This document shows, one piece after another, positions 16,750-24,987 of a stretch of DNA of 64,000 nucleotides (within the stretch, counting starts at the first letter, position 1; each line of letters opens with the position of its first letter). Location of the stretch: positions 147,937 through 211,936 of the forward strand of contig NZ_JBHRWV010000004.1 in assembly GCF_042648145.1 (NCBI RefSeq), in the 5' to 3' direction. Below the pieces are notes generated by a model. The model did not search any database. It worked only from the letters and a program-made list of their open reading frames with translations, and was not told where the DNA came from. The stretch comes from Salinicoccus sesuvii (GTDB taxonomy: Bacteria > Bacillota > Bacilli > Staphylococcales > Salinicoccaceae). Position numbers and translations under genes: made by a program.

Positions 16750-16761
16750 TAAGCGATTTCT
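16747..16761. promoter_or_regulatory. cre-like site (CcpA) upstream of the sulfatase/symporter operon
   Basis: TTGTAAGCGATTTCT matches the cre consensus WTGNAARCGNWWWCA at 14 of 15 positions. Catabolite repression by CcpA would suit a sugar uptake operon. Its distance from the symporter start (about 175 bases) requires a promoter in between or roadblocking of a long leader. Confidence 0.5.
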
Positions 16762-16934
16762 TAATATTATTTTGGTACTAAAAACCCATTGCTGGTATGT
16801 AATTAATGTTTTTTAAATTTTCTCATTTATTTCTCAAAAAAGTTTATCTAAGTAAGATAAGTGACTATCTCTTCTCAATCTAGCACCAAGAAAATTTTAG
16901 ACCTGCGTAAAACTCTACTACGTTGCTAATTATT

Positions 16935-16950
16935 ATTCCGAATTCGGAAT
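16935..16950. promoter_or_regulatory. 16-base palindrome abutting the sigma-B promoter of the alpha/beta hydrolase
   Basis: ATTCCGAATTCGGAAT is perfectly self-complementary. Its last base touches the -35 element at 16951. It is GC-richer than its surroundings. This is a good candidate operator for a dimeric repressor or activator; no regulator gene is adjacent. Confidence 0.5.
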
Positions 16951-16975
16951 GTTTATATTTCGGTTTTCGGGGAAG
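16951..16975 (+). promoter_or_regulatory. Sigma-B-type promoter for the alpha/beta hydrolase
   Basis: GTTTAT (16951-16956), a 13-base spacer and GGGAAG (16970-16975), 45 bases before the ATG. Confidence 0.6.
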
Positions 16976-17019
16976 AAGTATTTCGTAATATCTATCGATA
17001 CTCCAAGGAGGAAGTTCTT

Positions 17020-17832
17020 ATGACACATCAGATTGAAACTAAAAACGGAAATAAAATCCATGTTGAAGATTATGGTAGCGGGCAACCCGTTGTATTCTTG
17101 CACGGCTGGCCAGCAAACAACAGGATGTTCGAAGCACAGGCACTTTCAGTCGTCGAGAATGGCTACCGCTATATTGGTCTCGACTATAAAGGTTACGGCG
17201 GATCAGACATCACTGCAGACGGCTACAGCTACGGAGAAATCGCAGATGATATCCAGCAAGTCGTCAAGACACTTGGCCTTAAAGACATCGTTGTCGTCGG
17301 TTTCTCAGTCGGCGGACCGATCGCATTGAAATATGCTTCCAAATACAACAGTGACAACTTAAGCAAACTGATTCTCATCTCCCCTGCGGCACCAAGCTTC
17401 GTCCAACAAGAGGGGTATGCATACGGCATGAAGAAAGAGGAAGTGGATGAGCTAATCCAAGGACTCAAACAGGATCGTCCGAAAGCATTGGATGAATTTG
17501 GTCAGAATTTCTTCTCTTCCAACGTTGAGAATTCTGAAGAATTTCAGACTTACTTCCACGGACTGGTCTCCACATCCTCACTTATTGCGACAGTGAAACT
17601 GGCGGAGTCTCTAAGGGATGAGGATCTCAGGGAAGAAGTCAAAGGGCTTGACCTTCCAGTCTTTGGCATCCATGGTAAAGAAGACGCTGTTTGCCCAATC
17701 GAGTTCTCAGATGTATTAGCAGAAACGCTGCCAAGCTATACACTGCACAAAGTGGATGATGCAGGACACGCCATCTTTCATGAGAAACAAGACGAAGTTA
17801 ACCAGCTGATCAATGACATTCTAAAAAAATAA
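17020..17832 (+). CDS. Alpha/beta hydrolase (non-heme haloperoxidase/esterase-like)
   Basis: A 270-residue single-domain alpha/beta hydrolase. HGWPANNRMF forms the oxyanion loop, Ser96 in GFSVGG is the nucleophile, an Asp in GIHGKEDAVCP and the His in DAGHAIFHE complete the triad. The sequence resembles the cofactor-free haloperoxidase or esterase group, whose natural substrates are usually unknown. It has no signal peptide. AAGGAGG lies eight bases before the ATG. It is monocistronic, behind a sigma-B promoter and a palindrome, so stress induction is likely. Confidence 0.88.
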   Translation: MTHQIETKNGNKIHVEDYGSGQPVVFLHGWPANNRMFEAQALSVVENGYRYIGLDYKGYGGSDITADGYSYGEIADDIQQVVKTLGLKDIVVVGFSVGGPIALKYASKYNSDNLSKLILISPAAPSFVQQEGYAYGMKKEEVDELIQGLKQDRPKALDEFGQNFFSSNVENSEEFQTYFHGLVSTSSLIATVKLAESLRDEDLREEVKGLDLPVFGIHGKEDAVCPIEFSDVLAETLPSYTLHKVDDAGHAIFHEKQDEVNQLINDILKK

Positions 17833-17844
17833 ATCAAACACTAA

Positions 17845-17876
17845 CCCCTGTAATGGATATCACTCCACTACAGGGG
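17845..17876. terminator. Terminator between the alpha/beta hydrolase and the M20 peptidase
   Basis: CCCCTGTA-x-TGGA pairs with TCCA-x-TACAGGGG (17845-17857 with 17864-17876), followed by a T-rich stretch on the plus strand and a weaker one on the minus strand. Confidence 0.75.
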
Positions 17877-17883
17877 CTCTGTT

Positions 17884-19233
17884 TTACATATCAATATCTT
17901 TCACAACATCAATCACGCGGCACGTTGTTTCTATGCCATTATAGAAGTTTTCCACCATAATATTCTCATTAGGAGAATGATTCGCTTCATCTACATTAGC
18001 ATATGGGACAAGTACGGAAGGCACACCGAGCACCTTGGTCCAAATAGCATCGGGCAGACTGCCACCCAAGCTTGGCTGGATGAACGCTTCCTTGCCGAAT
18101 GATGTTTCAGCTGCCTGACGGATCGGTTCGATGAATGGCATATCAGCCGAGGTGCGGGAGGGCGACATCTTGCCGAACTGCTTCACTGTAACATTCGGAG
18201 CATGCTTTTTCACATGTGCCTTCAGTAGTCCAAATATTTTATCCGGGTCTTGGTTCATGACCAGACGCATGTCGATCTTCACCTTTGCATCCTTCGGAAC
18301 AATCGTTTTCGCCCCTTCTCCGCTGTATCCACTCGTAAACCCTGCGATATTAAACGTCGGTTCGAAACAGAGTTTACGGTAATACTCGGCTTTAGTCATG
18401 CTTATGTCTTCATGACCGACATTACGTCTCACTTCCTCAAGGTCGAACGGCAATTTTTCAAGCAATGCCATCTCCTGATCTGTCGGTGGAAAAACGTCAT
18501 CGTAAAAACCTTCTATCAGTACGTTACCCTCGGCATCGCGCATGGTATTCAAAAGATCTATGAGCTTCCATGCGGGGTTAGGCACAATGTTACCTTTGTT
18601 TCCGGAATGGTTATCAAATGCTGCTTCTGTTAGTTCAAGCTCTATATACATGATGCCACGGACCCCAAGTAGTACGTATGGATGGTTGTCCGGAAGCATT
18701 GGACCGTCGGATGCATAGACGAGATCCGCCTTAAGCTTATCACGATGGGTATCAACGAAATCGGCAAGATTCACACTGCCGATTTCCTCTTCCCCTTCGA
18801 TTAGAAACTTGACGTTTACAGGTAATGTACCTTTGGCTTCCAGATACGTCTCGATTGCTAGGATTTGTGCCATCATCTGACCTTTATTATCCCCAGCTCC
18901 CCGTGCATAAATCCGTCCATCGCGTATCGTTGGTTCAAATGGCGGACTATCCCATGCTTCTAGCGGGTCCGGCGGCTGAACATCGTAATGTCCATAGATC
19001 AGTATGGTCGGTACGTCGTCCGACACATGATATTCACCATAAACGACTGGATGGGTTGCGGTCTCCATCAGCTCCACATGATGCATGCCAGCAGTGCTGA
19101 GCTTGCCAGCCACAAGCTCAGCACACTCGCGAATTCCATCATCCTGCGCACTAATGCTCTTCTGCCTGAGCATTTCAAACAGTTCTTCAAGGTATGCGTC
19201 TCTATTTTGTTCAATAATCGTCCTATAGTCCAT
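17884..19233 (-). CDS. M20 family metallopeptidase (dipeptidase)
   Basis: The di-zinc site of M20 peptidases is complete: YGHYDVQPP (His and Asp), ARGAGDNKGQ (bridging Asp), and LIEGEEEIGS (catalytic Glu plus ligand Glu), with the dimerisation domain about residues 190-340 and a late His near ANHSPNEN. About 449 residues is the standard length for the cytosolic CNDP-like dipeptidase group that cleaves dipeptides or acyl-amino acids. The first in-frame ATG is at 19245, but the GGGTGA sequence favours ATG 19231-19233. It follows the lipoprotein gene by 17 bases and is probably co-transcribed with it. Confidence 0.88.
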   Translation of the reverse strand: MDYRTIIEQNRDAYLEELFEMLRQKSISAQDDGIRECAELVAGKLSTAGMHHVELMETATHPVVYGEYHVSDDVPTILIYGHYDVQPPDPLEAWDSPPFEPTIRDGRIYARGAGDNKGQMMAQILAIETYLEAKGTLPVNVKFLIEGEEEIGSVNLADFVDTHRDKLKADLVYASDGPMLPDNHPYVLLGVRGIMYIELELTEAAFDNHSGNKGNIVPNPAWKLIDLLNTMRDAEGNVLIEGFYDDVFPPTDQEMALLEKLPFDLEEVRRNVGHEDISMTKAEYYRKLCFEPTFNIAGFTSGYSGEGAKTIVPKDAKVKIDMRLVMNQDPDKIFGLLKAHVKKHAPNVTVKQFGKMSPSRTSADMPFIEPIRQAAETSFGKEAFIQPSLGGSLPDAIWTKVLGVPSVLVPYANVDEANHSPNENIMVENFYNGIETTCRVIDVVKDIDM

Positions 19234-19250
19234 AAATTCACCCATCTTTT

Positions 19251-20672
19251 TTATTCTTCAAGTGGTTCGTCTGAAAGTTCTTCAAAGCTCTTAATCTGAA
19301 TCCCGGAGACATCATCCAAATCAAATTGGTATAGTACACTGCTATTTCGTTTTCCGTCCGCTGATCCGTCAGAATACACACGTTCTACGACCATTTCTTG
19401 GGTTCCTTCATCCATATCATTGAAACGGTCATCATCCACATTGACGAGATGATTTTCTTGGTCAGCATAGTCTCCGCTTTCCTTATTAGCGAGGATGGCA
19501 TCATAAGCTTCACTTTCCGGTCTTACGTAATAGAGTGCGTCCCCACTTTCCTCATTGTAAAACTGTAGCAGGTCATACACGTAATGCTTTAAGTAGTTTT
19601 CGTAGTTTTTCGATACCATCGATCCGGCTGCACGGACTTGGTAATTGATTTTTTCTCGAGACTCGTCTATTTTTGCAGGATAGCTCTTTGCTTCTGTTGC
19701 TTCGGGTAGCGTATCATTGGCAACATACTGGTCGTAAGCATCTCTGACATCTTCAATAGAATCAAGTTCACATGTCCTGATAAAATTGATGACGCACTCC
19801 CTAGCATGTGGTGAAGCAGTGTTAGCAGGCCCGTAAACTTCGTTTACTTCCTCTTCGTACTCGATATTCTCTTCAAGTACTTCACGGCTTTCAATATCAC
19901 CAAGCTGGATTTTTCCATTCGCTCCTGTGTCGTTATCTGAGGTATCGTATGATACACGTTCACGTTCGATGCCGTTTGAAGAAGCATGGGAATAGATACG
20001 CTCAACAACTCTGGAACTTGGCCCACCACTGCCTTCTGCAGGCATCATTTCGATGTCATACAGCTTGTAGTCGGCGAAATCGCCTGACTCCTTATTTTCA
20101 ACAATAGATTGGTACAGAGGGCTATCTTCTTTAAGATAATCGAGCACCGCTTCATCTTCACCATTATAATAGTTTTCGAGCTCCATACTATAATATTTTA
20201 TTGTATCGTCCACTGAGGAAGGTGGATATCGATCCTCAGGGTAAGTGTTGTGTTCAATCTGATTGTGCATGACTACATGGGCTCCCAAAACTTCCTCAAG
20301 GAATGTATCGCTCATTTCCATTTTTCCAAATACACCTTCATCGACCAAGCGCTGGAAAGCTGCTTTTTGCTCCTCTAGCGGCACGCCATCACAATCCCCC
20401 AAATTACTGATGATACAACGTTCTGCTGCAACATTAATCTCTTCTGAGTCATCTTGTTCCGAAGCATTTTCTGAGGAATCTGCTGATTCGCTGCTGGAAT
20501 CTTCCTCCGTTGTGGTGTCTTCCATTGAGTCCTCGGTTGATGTTTCTGAATCGTCTGCAGTGCTTTCGGCTGAATCTCCTGCATTTGAAGCATCATCTGC
20601 TTCCTCTTCTGCACTTTGACAGCCAATAAGTAGCATTAAACTAAATAAAACAAATAAGTATTTGCGCATCAT
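19251..20672 (-). CDS. Lipoprotein with two repeated Cys-pair domains (TcaA/YvbJ NTF2-like type)
   Basis: A lipoprotein signal ends LLIGC (Cys18). A 60-residue Ser/Thr/Glu/Asp linker follows, then two copies of one domain. Copy 1 runs from RCIISNLGDC (Cys86 and Cys94) to about residue 265. Copy 2 runs from ECVINFIRTC (Cys293 and Cys301) to the end. Shared landmarks are ENKESGDFADYKL and ANKESGDYADQEN, and VVERIYSHAS and VVERVYSDGS. The fold resembles the NTF2-like tail of TcaA/YvbJ proteins. The close Cys pair could form a disulfide. It is anchored outside the membrane; the role is unknown. It is in one unit with an M20 peptidase. Confidence 0.7.
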   Translation of the reverse strand: MMRKYLFVLFSLMLLIGCQSAEEEADDASNAGDSAESTADDSETSTEDSMEDTTTEEDSSSESADSSENASEQDDSEEINVAAERCIISNLGDCDGVPLEEQKAAFQRLVDEGVFGKMEMSDTFLEEVLGAHVVMHNQIEHNTYPEDRYPPSSVDDTIKYYSMELENYYNGEDEAVLDYLKEDSPLYQSIVENKESGDFADYKLYDIEMMPAEGSGGPSSRVVERIYSHASSNGIERERVSYDTSDNDTGANGKIQLGDIESREVLEENIEYEEEVNEVYGPANTASPHARECVINFIRTCELDSIEDVRDAYDQYVANDTLPEATEAKSYPAKIDESREKINYQVRAAGSMVSKNYENYLKHYVYDLLQFYNEESGDALYYVRPESEAYDAILANKESGDYADQENHLVNVDDDRFNDMDEGTQEMVVERVYSDGSADGKRNSSVLYQFDLDDVSGIQIKSFEELSDEPLEE

Positions 20673-20837
20673 ATTCCCTCCCGTAGAGTGTTATTGCAAA
20701 GGAAAGTACTCTAAATCTTCCTCTACTTTCCTCTCTAAATACCCACGGTATATATTGGTTACTCAAGATTAGTAGATTTGATATAAATCCCCAGATATGC
20801 CGCCGATTTTCACAGTCATTATGTCCGTTTTACTTGC

Positions 20838-21581
20838 CTAGTGCCTGAAGCCACCTTCGCTGTCAATCACTTGGCCTACGACCCATTTTCCTTCCTCACT
20901 GTGAAGAAAAAGCAACAGGTTCGCTACATCCTCTGCAGTCCCCCATCGTTTTGAATGGAACTGTTCTGCAATTTCCTGATATAGCGCACTTCCCTTTTCT
21001 ATGTACCCCGTGTCAGTGGGTCCTGGATTCACTGCATTGACCCTAATATTATCTGCTGCCATCGCATGAGACGACTGCATTGCCAGATTCGCAATAGCCG
21101 CTTTTGAAACAGCGTACGGAATTTCGTCTGTCATTGGTCCGAGACTCTGACCTGAGGAAAAGAGCGTAATGCATCCGATATTCGAGTTAAACTGCTTATG
21201 GAATGCCTGTATGAGGAGCATGCTCGCTGTAACATTGGTGACCATATGATTGTTGATTTCTTCAAACGACCATTCACCTATTTCTCCATGGGTACTGTAG
21301 GCATGGCAAAGAATAAGATGATCGATTGATTCATGTTGCCCCAGTTCATCAATCAATTCACTAATACCTGTTTCATTGGACAGGTCGGAGTCCTTTAGCC
21401 TTGTGATTTCACTTAGCGACGACACCTCCCCAGCGTCCGGGTATTGCATGTGCCTATCGTATTCTGAATGGCCATGGATAAGCACCTCATAGCCTGATTC
21501 TTTAAATTTACGTGCCAGAGTGCTGCCGATTCCCTGTGGCCGACTGACGCCTGTAATTAGTATTCGTTTTCTCATCCGCAT
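20838..21581 (-). CDS. SDR family oxidoreductase (3-oxoacyl-ACP reductase-like)
   Basis: A Rossmann protein with ILITGVSRPQGIGSTLA, where a Pro-Gln insertion resembles enoyl-ACP reductase-type or YoxD-like SDRs. LILCHAYSTHG stands in place of NNAG, the active Ser is in LFSSGQSLG, and YAVSK is followed by VNPGPTDTGYI. About 247 residues. An open frame begins at 21593, but AAGGAGAAT directly precedes ATG 21579-21581. The substrate is not deducible. It stands alone between a lipoprotein and a BAAT-like hydrolase on the same strand. Confidence 0.85.
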   Translation of the reverse strand: MRMRKRILITGVSRPQGIGSTLARKFKESGYEVLIHGHSEYDRHMQYPDAGEVSSLSEITRLKDSDLSNETGISELIDELGQHESIDHLILCHAYSTHGEIGEWSFEEINNHMVTNVTASMLLIQAFHKQFNSNIGCITLFSSGQSLGPMTDEIPYAVSKAAIANLAMQSSHAMAADNIRVNAVNPGPTDTGYIEKGSALYQEIAEQFHSKRWGTAEDVANLLLFLHSEEGKWVVGQVIDSEGGFRH

Positions 21582-21684
21582 ATTCTCCTTCAATTCACTT
21601 ATTTCACATTAACTTTAGGTATGTTTACTAGAGAGGATTGATAAAACAACTTATTAATAGAGCGATATTTAGGATCTATACTAC

Positions 21685-22950
21685 TCATTTATTATGTACA
21701 ATAAGAAAATTTAAAATCTTTTCTAGGGACTGTTTGCTCGCCTCAGCATTTATTTTCTTGGACCCACCAAAATTCATAGTCATTTTGCCAACCTTCATAT
21801 TCACATTCGCTGGCAGCTGATTAAAACTATAGGGAAAAGAGATAAAATGACCACCTTCTTCATAAATTAAATATTCATCTCTCGAATCTAATCTCCGATC
21901 TTGTATGCTTTCTGCATGAAATTTTGATGGCCAAAGTTGGTCGCTCCCTCCAGCAATTACAAGAAGTGGGCAAGAGATGTTGCGTACTTCTATACGACTT
22001 TCAATGGCCGCTTCAGCATCCATCGACTTCTCCCACACATCTAGAAATTTAAACGGCTGTTTCATTATCCAACCTTTCATAGATTTTAATACCATTCCCA
22101 CTGAGAATCTCATTTTGAGAAAAGGTAAAGGTTCACCCTCATGCACCCACCCAGTAACTGGTGTGAACATGCCATTTTTCATTCCTGATGTAATATGGCT
22201 AGAGGGTGCACCAGCAATGATAGAAGTGTAACCATCATATTTTTCACCTAGAAGTAGTACCAGTTCAGCCCCTTTTGAGTAACCAATCAAGTTGATCTTA
22301 CCGTTGCATTGCTCATGGTATTTGAGAAACACTGTAGCATCTTTAAAGTATTCCAATTCTATGTACTCGAGGTTTGATTTAAGTCCTGTATCATTAAAAT
22401 AAGATAGTGAGAGAACTAAATAGCCTTTTGAAGCAAGATAAGACGATGCATGTGCTTCATTCCCTCCATCGGATCCACTCAGTATGATGACAGCAGGATA
22501 CTTCCCTTCTCCCACCGGCCCATACAAACTTCCAGTAATTCCGCTCTGAGTTATATCCAGCATCCTTACATTACTAGCCATAAATTTTATTGAGATATTT
22601 TTAGAGTCTACAATCTCTCCCTTATGTTTTACATAGAACTCTAAGGAGAGATCACAGTCTGTTTTTTTTACGAAATAATCATCTTCGCCTGTATCCTTAA
22701 GAATCATTGACCATATCAAACCTGCCGCATCAGCTCTATCGTATGTGCCTTCAAACGGTATGTCCAAAGCGAGATCTACAACCCCAGAATCTTTGGTAAA
22801 AAATGAGGCATAGGAATGGAACAGCTTGTTTTCTTCGTCATACATTTCTGCACTGACGTGAATTATATCGCTAGGTGTACAATCTATTACTTTTAAATCT
22901 AACGGTTGGTCAATGATGAAATCATCTTGTTTCGTAATTATTCTCGGCAT
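21685..22950 (-). CDS. Acyl-CoA thioesterase/BAAT-type alpha/beta hydrolase
   Basis: The N-terminal 130 residues form the beta-sandwich of the bile-acid-CoA:amino acid N-acyltransferase/thioesterase family (PSDIIHVSAEMYDEE ... DIPFEGTYDRADAAGLIWSM). The C-terminal half is the BAAT_C alpha/beta hydrolase with GSLYGPVGEGKYPAVIILSGSDGG and the nucleophile elbow LIGYSKGAEL (Ser instead of Cys), Asp near VIAGGSDQLWPS, and His in EEGGHFI. Gram-positive members are cytosolic acyl esterases of unknown substrate. AAAGGAG precedes the ATG. It is transcribed away from the Nudix gene. Confidence 0.85.
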   Translation of the reverse strand: MPRIITKQDDFIIDQPLDLKVIDCTPSDIIHVSAEMYDEENKLFHSYASFFTKDSGVVDLALDIPFEGTYDRADAAGLIWSMILKDTGEDDYFVKKTDCDLSLEFYVKHKGEIVDSKNISIKFMASNVRMLDITQSGITGSLYGPVGEGKYPAVIILSGSDGGNEAHASSYLASKGYLVLSLSYFNDTGLKSNLEYIELEYFKDATVFLKYHEQCNGKINLIGYSKGAELVLLLGEKYDGYTSIIAGAPSSHITSGMKNGMFTPVTGWVHEGEPLPFLKMRFSVGMVLKSMKGWIMKQPFKFLDVWEKSMDAEAAIESRIEVRNISCPLLVIAGGSDQLWPSKFHAESIQDRRLDSRDEYLIYEEGGHFISFPYSFNQLPANVNMKVGKMTMNFGGSKKINAEASKQSLEKILNFLIVHNK

Positions 22951-23060
22951 AATCAGTCTCCTTTACATTTTTGTATAACTTCGTATAAAATAACTAAAAA
23001 TTACAACATTTTAGCTATAATTATACACAAATAAAGTCTAAAACAGAAAGAGGTACTAAG

Positions 23061-23474
23061 ATGACATTTACACCACCTAAGCACATTGTGTCTGCTGCTA
23101 CCATTGTACTTAATGATAATGGAGAGATACTTCTTCTCTATGGGCCGAGAAGAGGCTGGGAAATGCTTGGCGGTCAAGTGGAGGAAGGCGAGTCGCTGAC
23201 CGCAGCGGCTATCCGAGAAACGAAGGAGGAGACAGGTATCGATGTCGAAATCATCAAATTCTGCGGCATCTACCAGAACGTTGAGAGATCCATATGTAAC
23301 ACTCTATTCCTCGCCAAACCAGTCGGGGGATTGCCAACGACTTCACCTGAAAGTCTCGATGTTCGTTACTTCACCGTTGAAGAGGCACTTTCCATGGTAG
23401 AACACAACAACTTCCGTGAGCGCATCGTACACTGTCTAGATGAAACGACACACCCATTCTTTGTAGAGCTCTAA
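23061..23474 (+). CDS. Nudix hydrolase
   Basis: The Nudix box GGQVEEGESLTAAAIRETKEETGI fits G-x5-E-x7-REUxEExGU exactly and places the Mg-binding Glu residues. The 137-residue single domain is the size of small nucleotide- or NDP-sugar-cleaving members. The C-terminal part (DVRYFTVEEALSM) is typical. It cannot be assigned to a substrate. An AGAGG site precedes the ATG. It reads towards the GNAT/APH gene pair. Confidence 0.9.
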   Translation: MTFTPPKHIVSAATIVLNDNGEILLLYGPRRGWEMLGGQVEEGESLTAAAIRETKEETGIDVEIIKFCGIYQNVERSICNTLFLAKPVGGLPTTSPESLDVRYFTVEEALSMVEHNNFRERIVHCLDETTHPFFVEL

Positions 23475-23493
23475 AACCGTCAGACTACTTCCT

Positions 23494-24000
23494 TCAAATC
23501 GTTCGAACGTATTCGAACACAATATCATTTGGTTCGTTTTTAATATTATTAGAAACAATTTTTTCCACATACATAAATCGTCGTGCCTCGTAGAACGGGA
23601 TGCCTTTCATATTGTCTTTCTGGACCGTTACATATTGACTTTTGGCACCAAAATTTTTCTGTTGCTGAGTGATTGCTTCTAAAATTTTGCTTCCAATCCC
23701 TTCGTTACGTCTTGTAGGGTCGAGGTAGAGGACATAAAGGCGTGTTTCTCCTTCGGCTATCATACCGCCACCCCCAGCACCAACAACCTCACCTCTATCT
23801 AAGGCAACGAAGTAACCTCCCCATTCTTTCGTTGGATTCCCTACTTCGTTGCTAACTCTTTCTTTGTTATAGTATTTATTGCATCTCTCTTCAATAAGAG
23901 ACTCCGATAATACACCGTTCGAAACATCCTGATAGCCACTTCTGCAGACTTCTATAATTCCCAACACATGCGATAAATTGGCCAATTTCACTTCAATCAT
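23494..24000 (-). CDS. GNAT family N-acetyltransferase
   Basis: A 168-residue acetyltransferase. The acetyl-CoA loop LDPTRRNEGIGSKILEAI (R-x-x-G-x-G type) follows the strand TRLYVLY, and FYEARRF near the C-terminus is the usual last helix and strand. The N-terminus (VCRSGYQDVSNG) matches the small-molecule or protein-acetylating GNAT group. Its start overlaps the end of the upstream kinase-like gene by eight bases, so the two are translationally coupled. An acetyltransferase next to an APH-fold kinase recalls antibiotic-modifying pairs, but substrate evidence is lacking. Confidence 0.85.
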   Translation of the reverse strand: MIEVKLANLSHVLGIIEVCRSGYQDVSNGVLSESLIEERCNKYYNKERVSNEVGNPTKEWGGYFVALDRGEVVGAGGGGMIAEGETRLYVLYLDPTRRNEGIGSKILEAITQQQKNFGAKSQYVTVQKDNMKGIPFYEARRFMYVEKIVSNNIKNEPNDIVFEYVRTI

Positions 24001-24844
24001 CTACATCACTCCAAGCTCGATATGGATTATTCTTTGAAAGCTCTACTTCCTTCGAAAACAGACTTATCTCCTTTAAAATCTCAATCATCCGTTCTTCGCC
24101 AACCAAGTCATTGACCGCCAAATATAAGGCGCCTCTGTACTTCCATCGATAGCGCATTTTCATCAATCTACTATAGGCACTTGGATCGCTTGGGCCGTAT
24201 CCTCTTAGTAACTGATGAATATTCGCTTCATTTAGATCAAGCGATTCTACGATTGCTGCAAGATCAAAAAAACAATCGCTAAGCATAGTTTCACCAAAAT
24301 CGATGAAGTAGAAATCCTCATCATTTAAGAGAATGTTCCAAAACCCAAGATCACCGTGAATTATCGATTCAGTATTGTCTTCCACTTCGGGCATCTTGAT
24401 TCCTGTGATTACTTCTTGTATTTTTTTATTCTCGAGATTTTCAATCATATGGCATTCATTGAATCGATCATTGACGTTTGTCAATTCAATACTACATAGT
24501 TTACGATGCATGCGTCGAACATTTTTACCAAGTGCGAAATAGTCAATGATACAGTGTCCAAGCCGCTCTGCTAATACATATTCCATTAAAATATAATAAC
24601 TATCTTCCCACCTAAAGCAGAGTGATCCGTCGAGTGTTTTTATCGGCTTAGGCGTCATGTTAATAAGCGATAATGCATCTAGGCATAAGAATTCATTGTG
24701 TGCTAGATCAATCGTTGCATGGGATTTTAGTACATATTGACGTCTAGCATTTGTTATCTTGATTGTATTTGAAGTTTGACCACCTTCCATAGGCTGAGTA
24801 GAGTCGACTTTGATTCCATATAAGATTTCAACTGGAATGTTCAT
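23993..24844 (-). CDS. Aminoglycoside phosphotransferase-fold kinase (APH/ChoK family)
   Basis: The protein kinase-like fold is clear: an ATP-binding N-lobe with a glycine-rich EGGQTSNTIKI strand and Lys in YVLKSHA, the catalytic loop IIHGDLGFWNIL (Brenner motif, Asp), and the metal site YFIDFGE. At 283 residues it matches the APH family, which also phosphorylates homoserine, choline or fructosamine, so antibiotic resistance cannot be inferred from the fold alone. AAGGAGGT precedes the ATG. It is the first gene of a two-gene unit with GNAT. Confidence 0.85.
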   Translation of the reverse strand: MNIPVEILYGIKVDSTQPMEGGQTSNTIKITNARRQYVLKSHATIDLAHNEFLCLDALSLINMTPKPIKTLDGSLCFRWEDSYYILMEYVLAERLGHCIIDYFALGKNVRRMHRKLCSIELTNVNDRFNECHMIENLENKKIQEVITGIKMPEVEDNTESIIHGDLGFWNILLNDEDFYFIDFGETMLSDCFFDLAAIVESLDLNEANIHQLLRGYGPSDPSAYSRLMKMRYRWKYRGALYLAVNDLVGEERMIEILKEISLFSKEVELSKNNPYRAWSDVDD

Positions 24845-24930
24845 ACTACCTCCTTATTTTCTAAAGCCATAATATCATCATATTTTTAAAATATTATGTT
24901 TTCAATAATATCATTTTAAGCGGTGTACGA

Positions 24931-24971
24931 ATAAAAATAGACCCCCCGAAGCTGATATCAACTTCGGGGGG
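24931..24971 (-). terminator. Terminator of the phosphatase gene
   Basis: CCCCCCGAAG (24942-24951) pairs with CTTCGGGGGG (24962-24971); the minus strand continues TCTATTTTTATT. It ends transcription of the phosphatase whose stop is at 24988. Confidence 0.85.
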
Positions 24972-24987
24972 CTATCTTTATTGGAAG

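Larger units (their letters stand above)
16583..17019. other. 437-base divergent regulatory region between the sulfatase operon and the alpha/beta hydrolase
   Basis: No gene is visible. The region contains a 15-base palindrome, a cre-like site, a 16-base palindrome and a sigma-B-type promoter, listed separately. The remainder is AT-rich without clear open frames. Confidence 0.6.
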
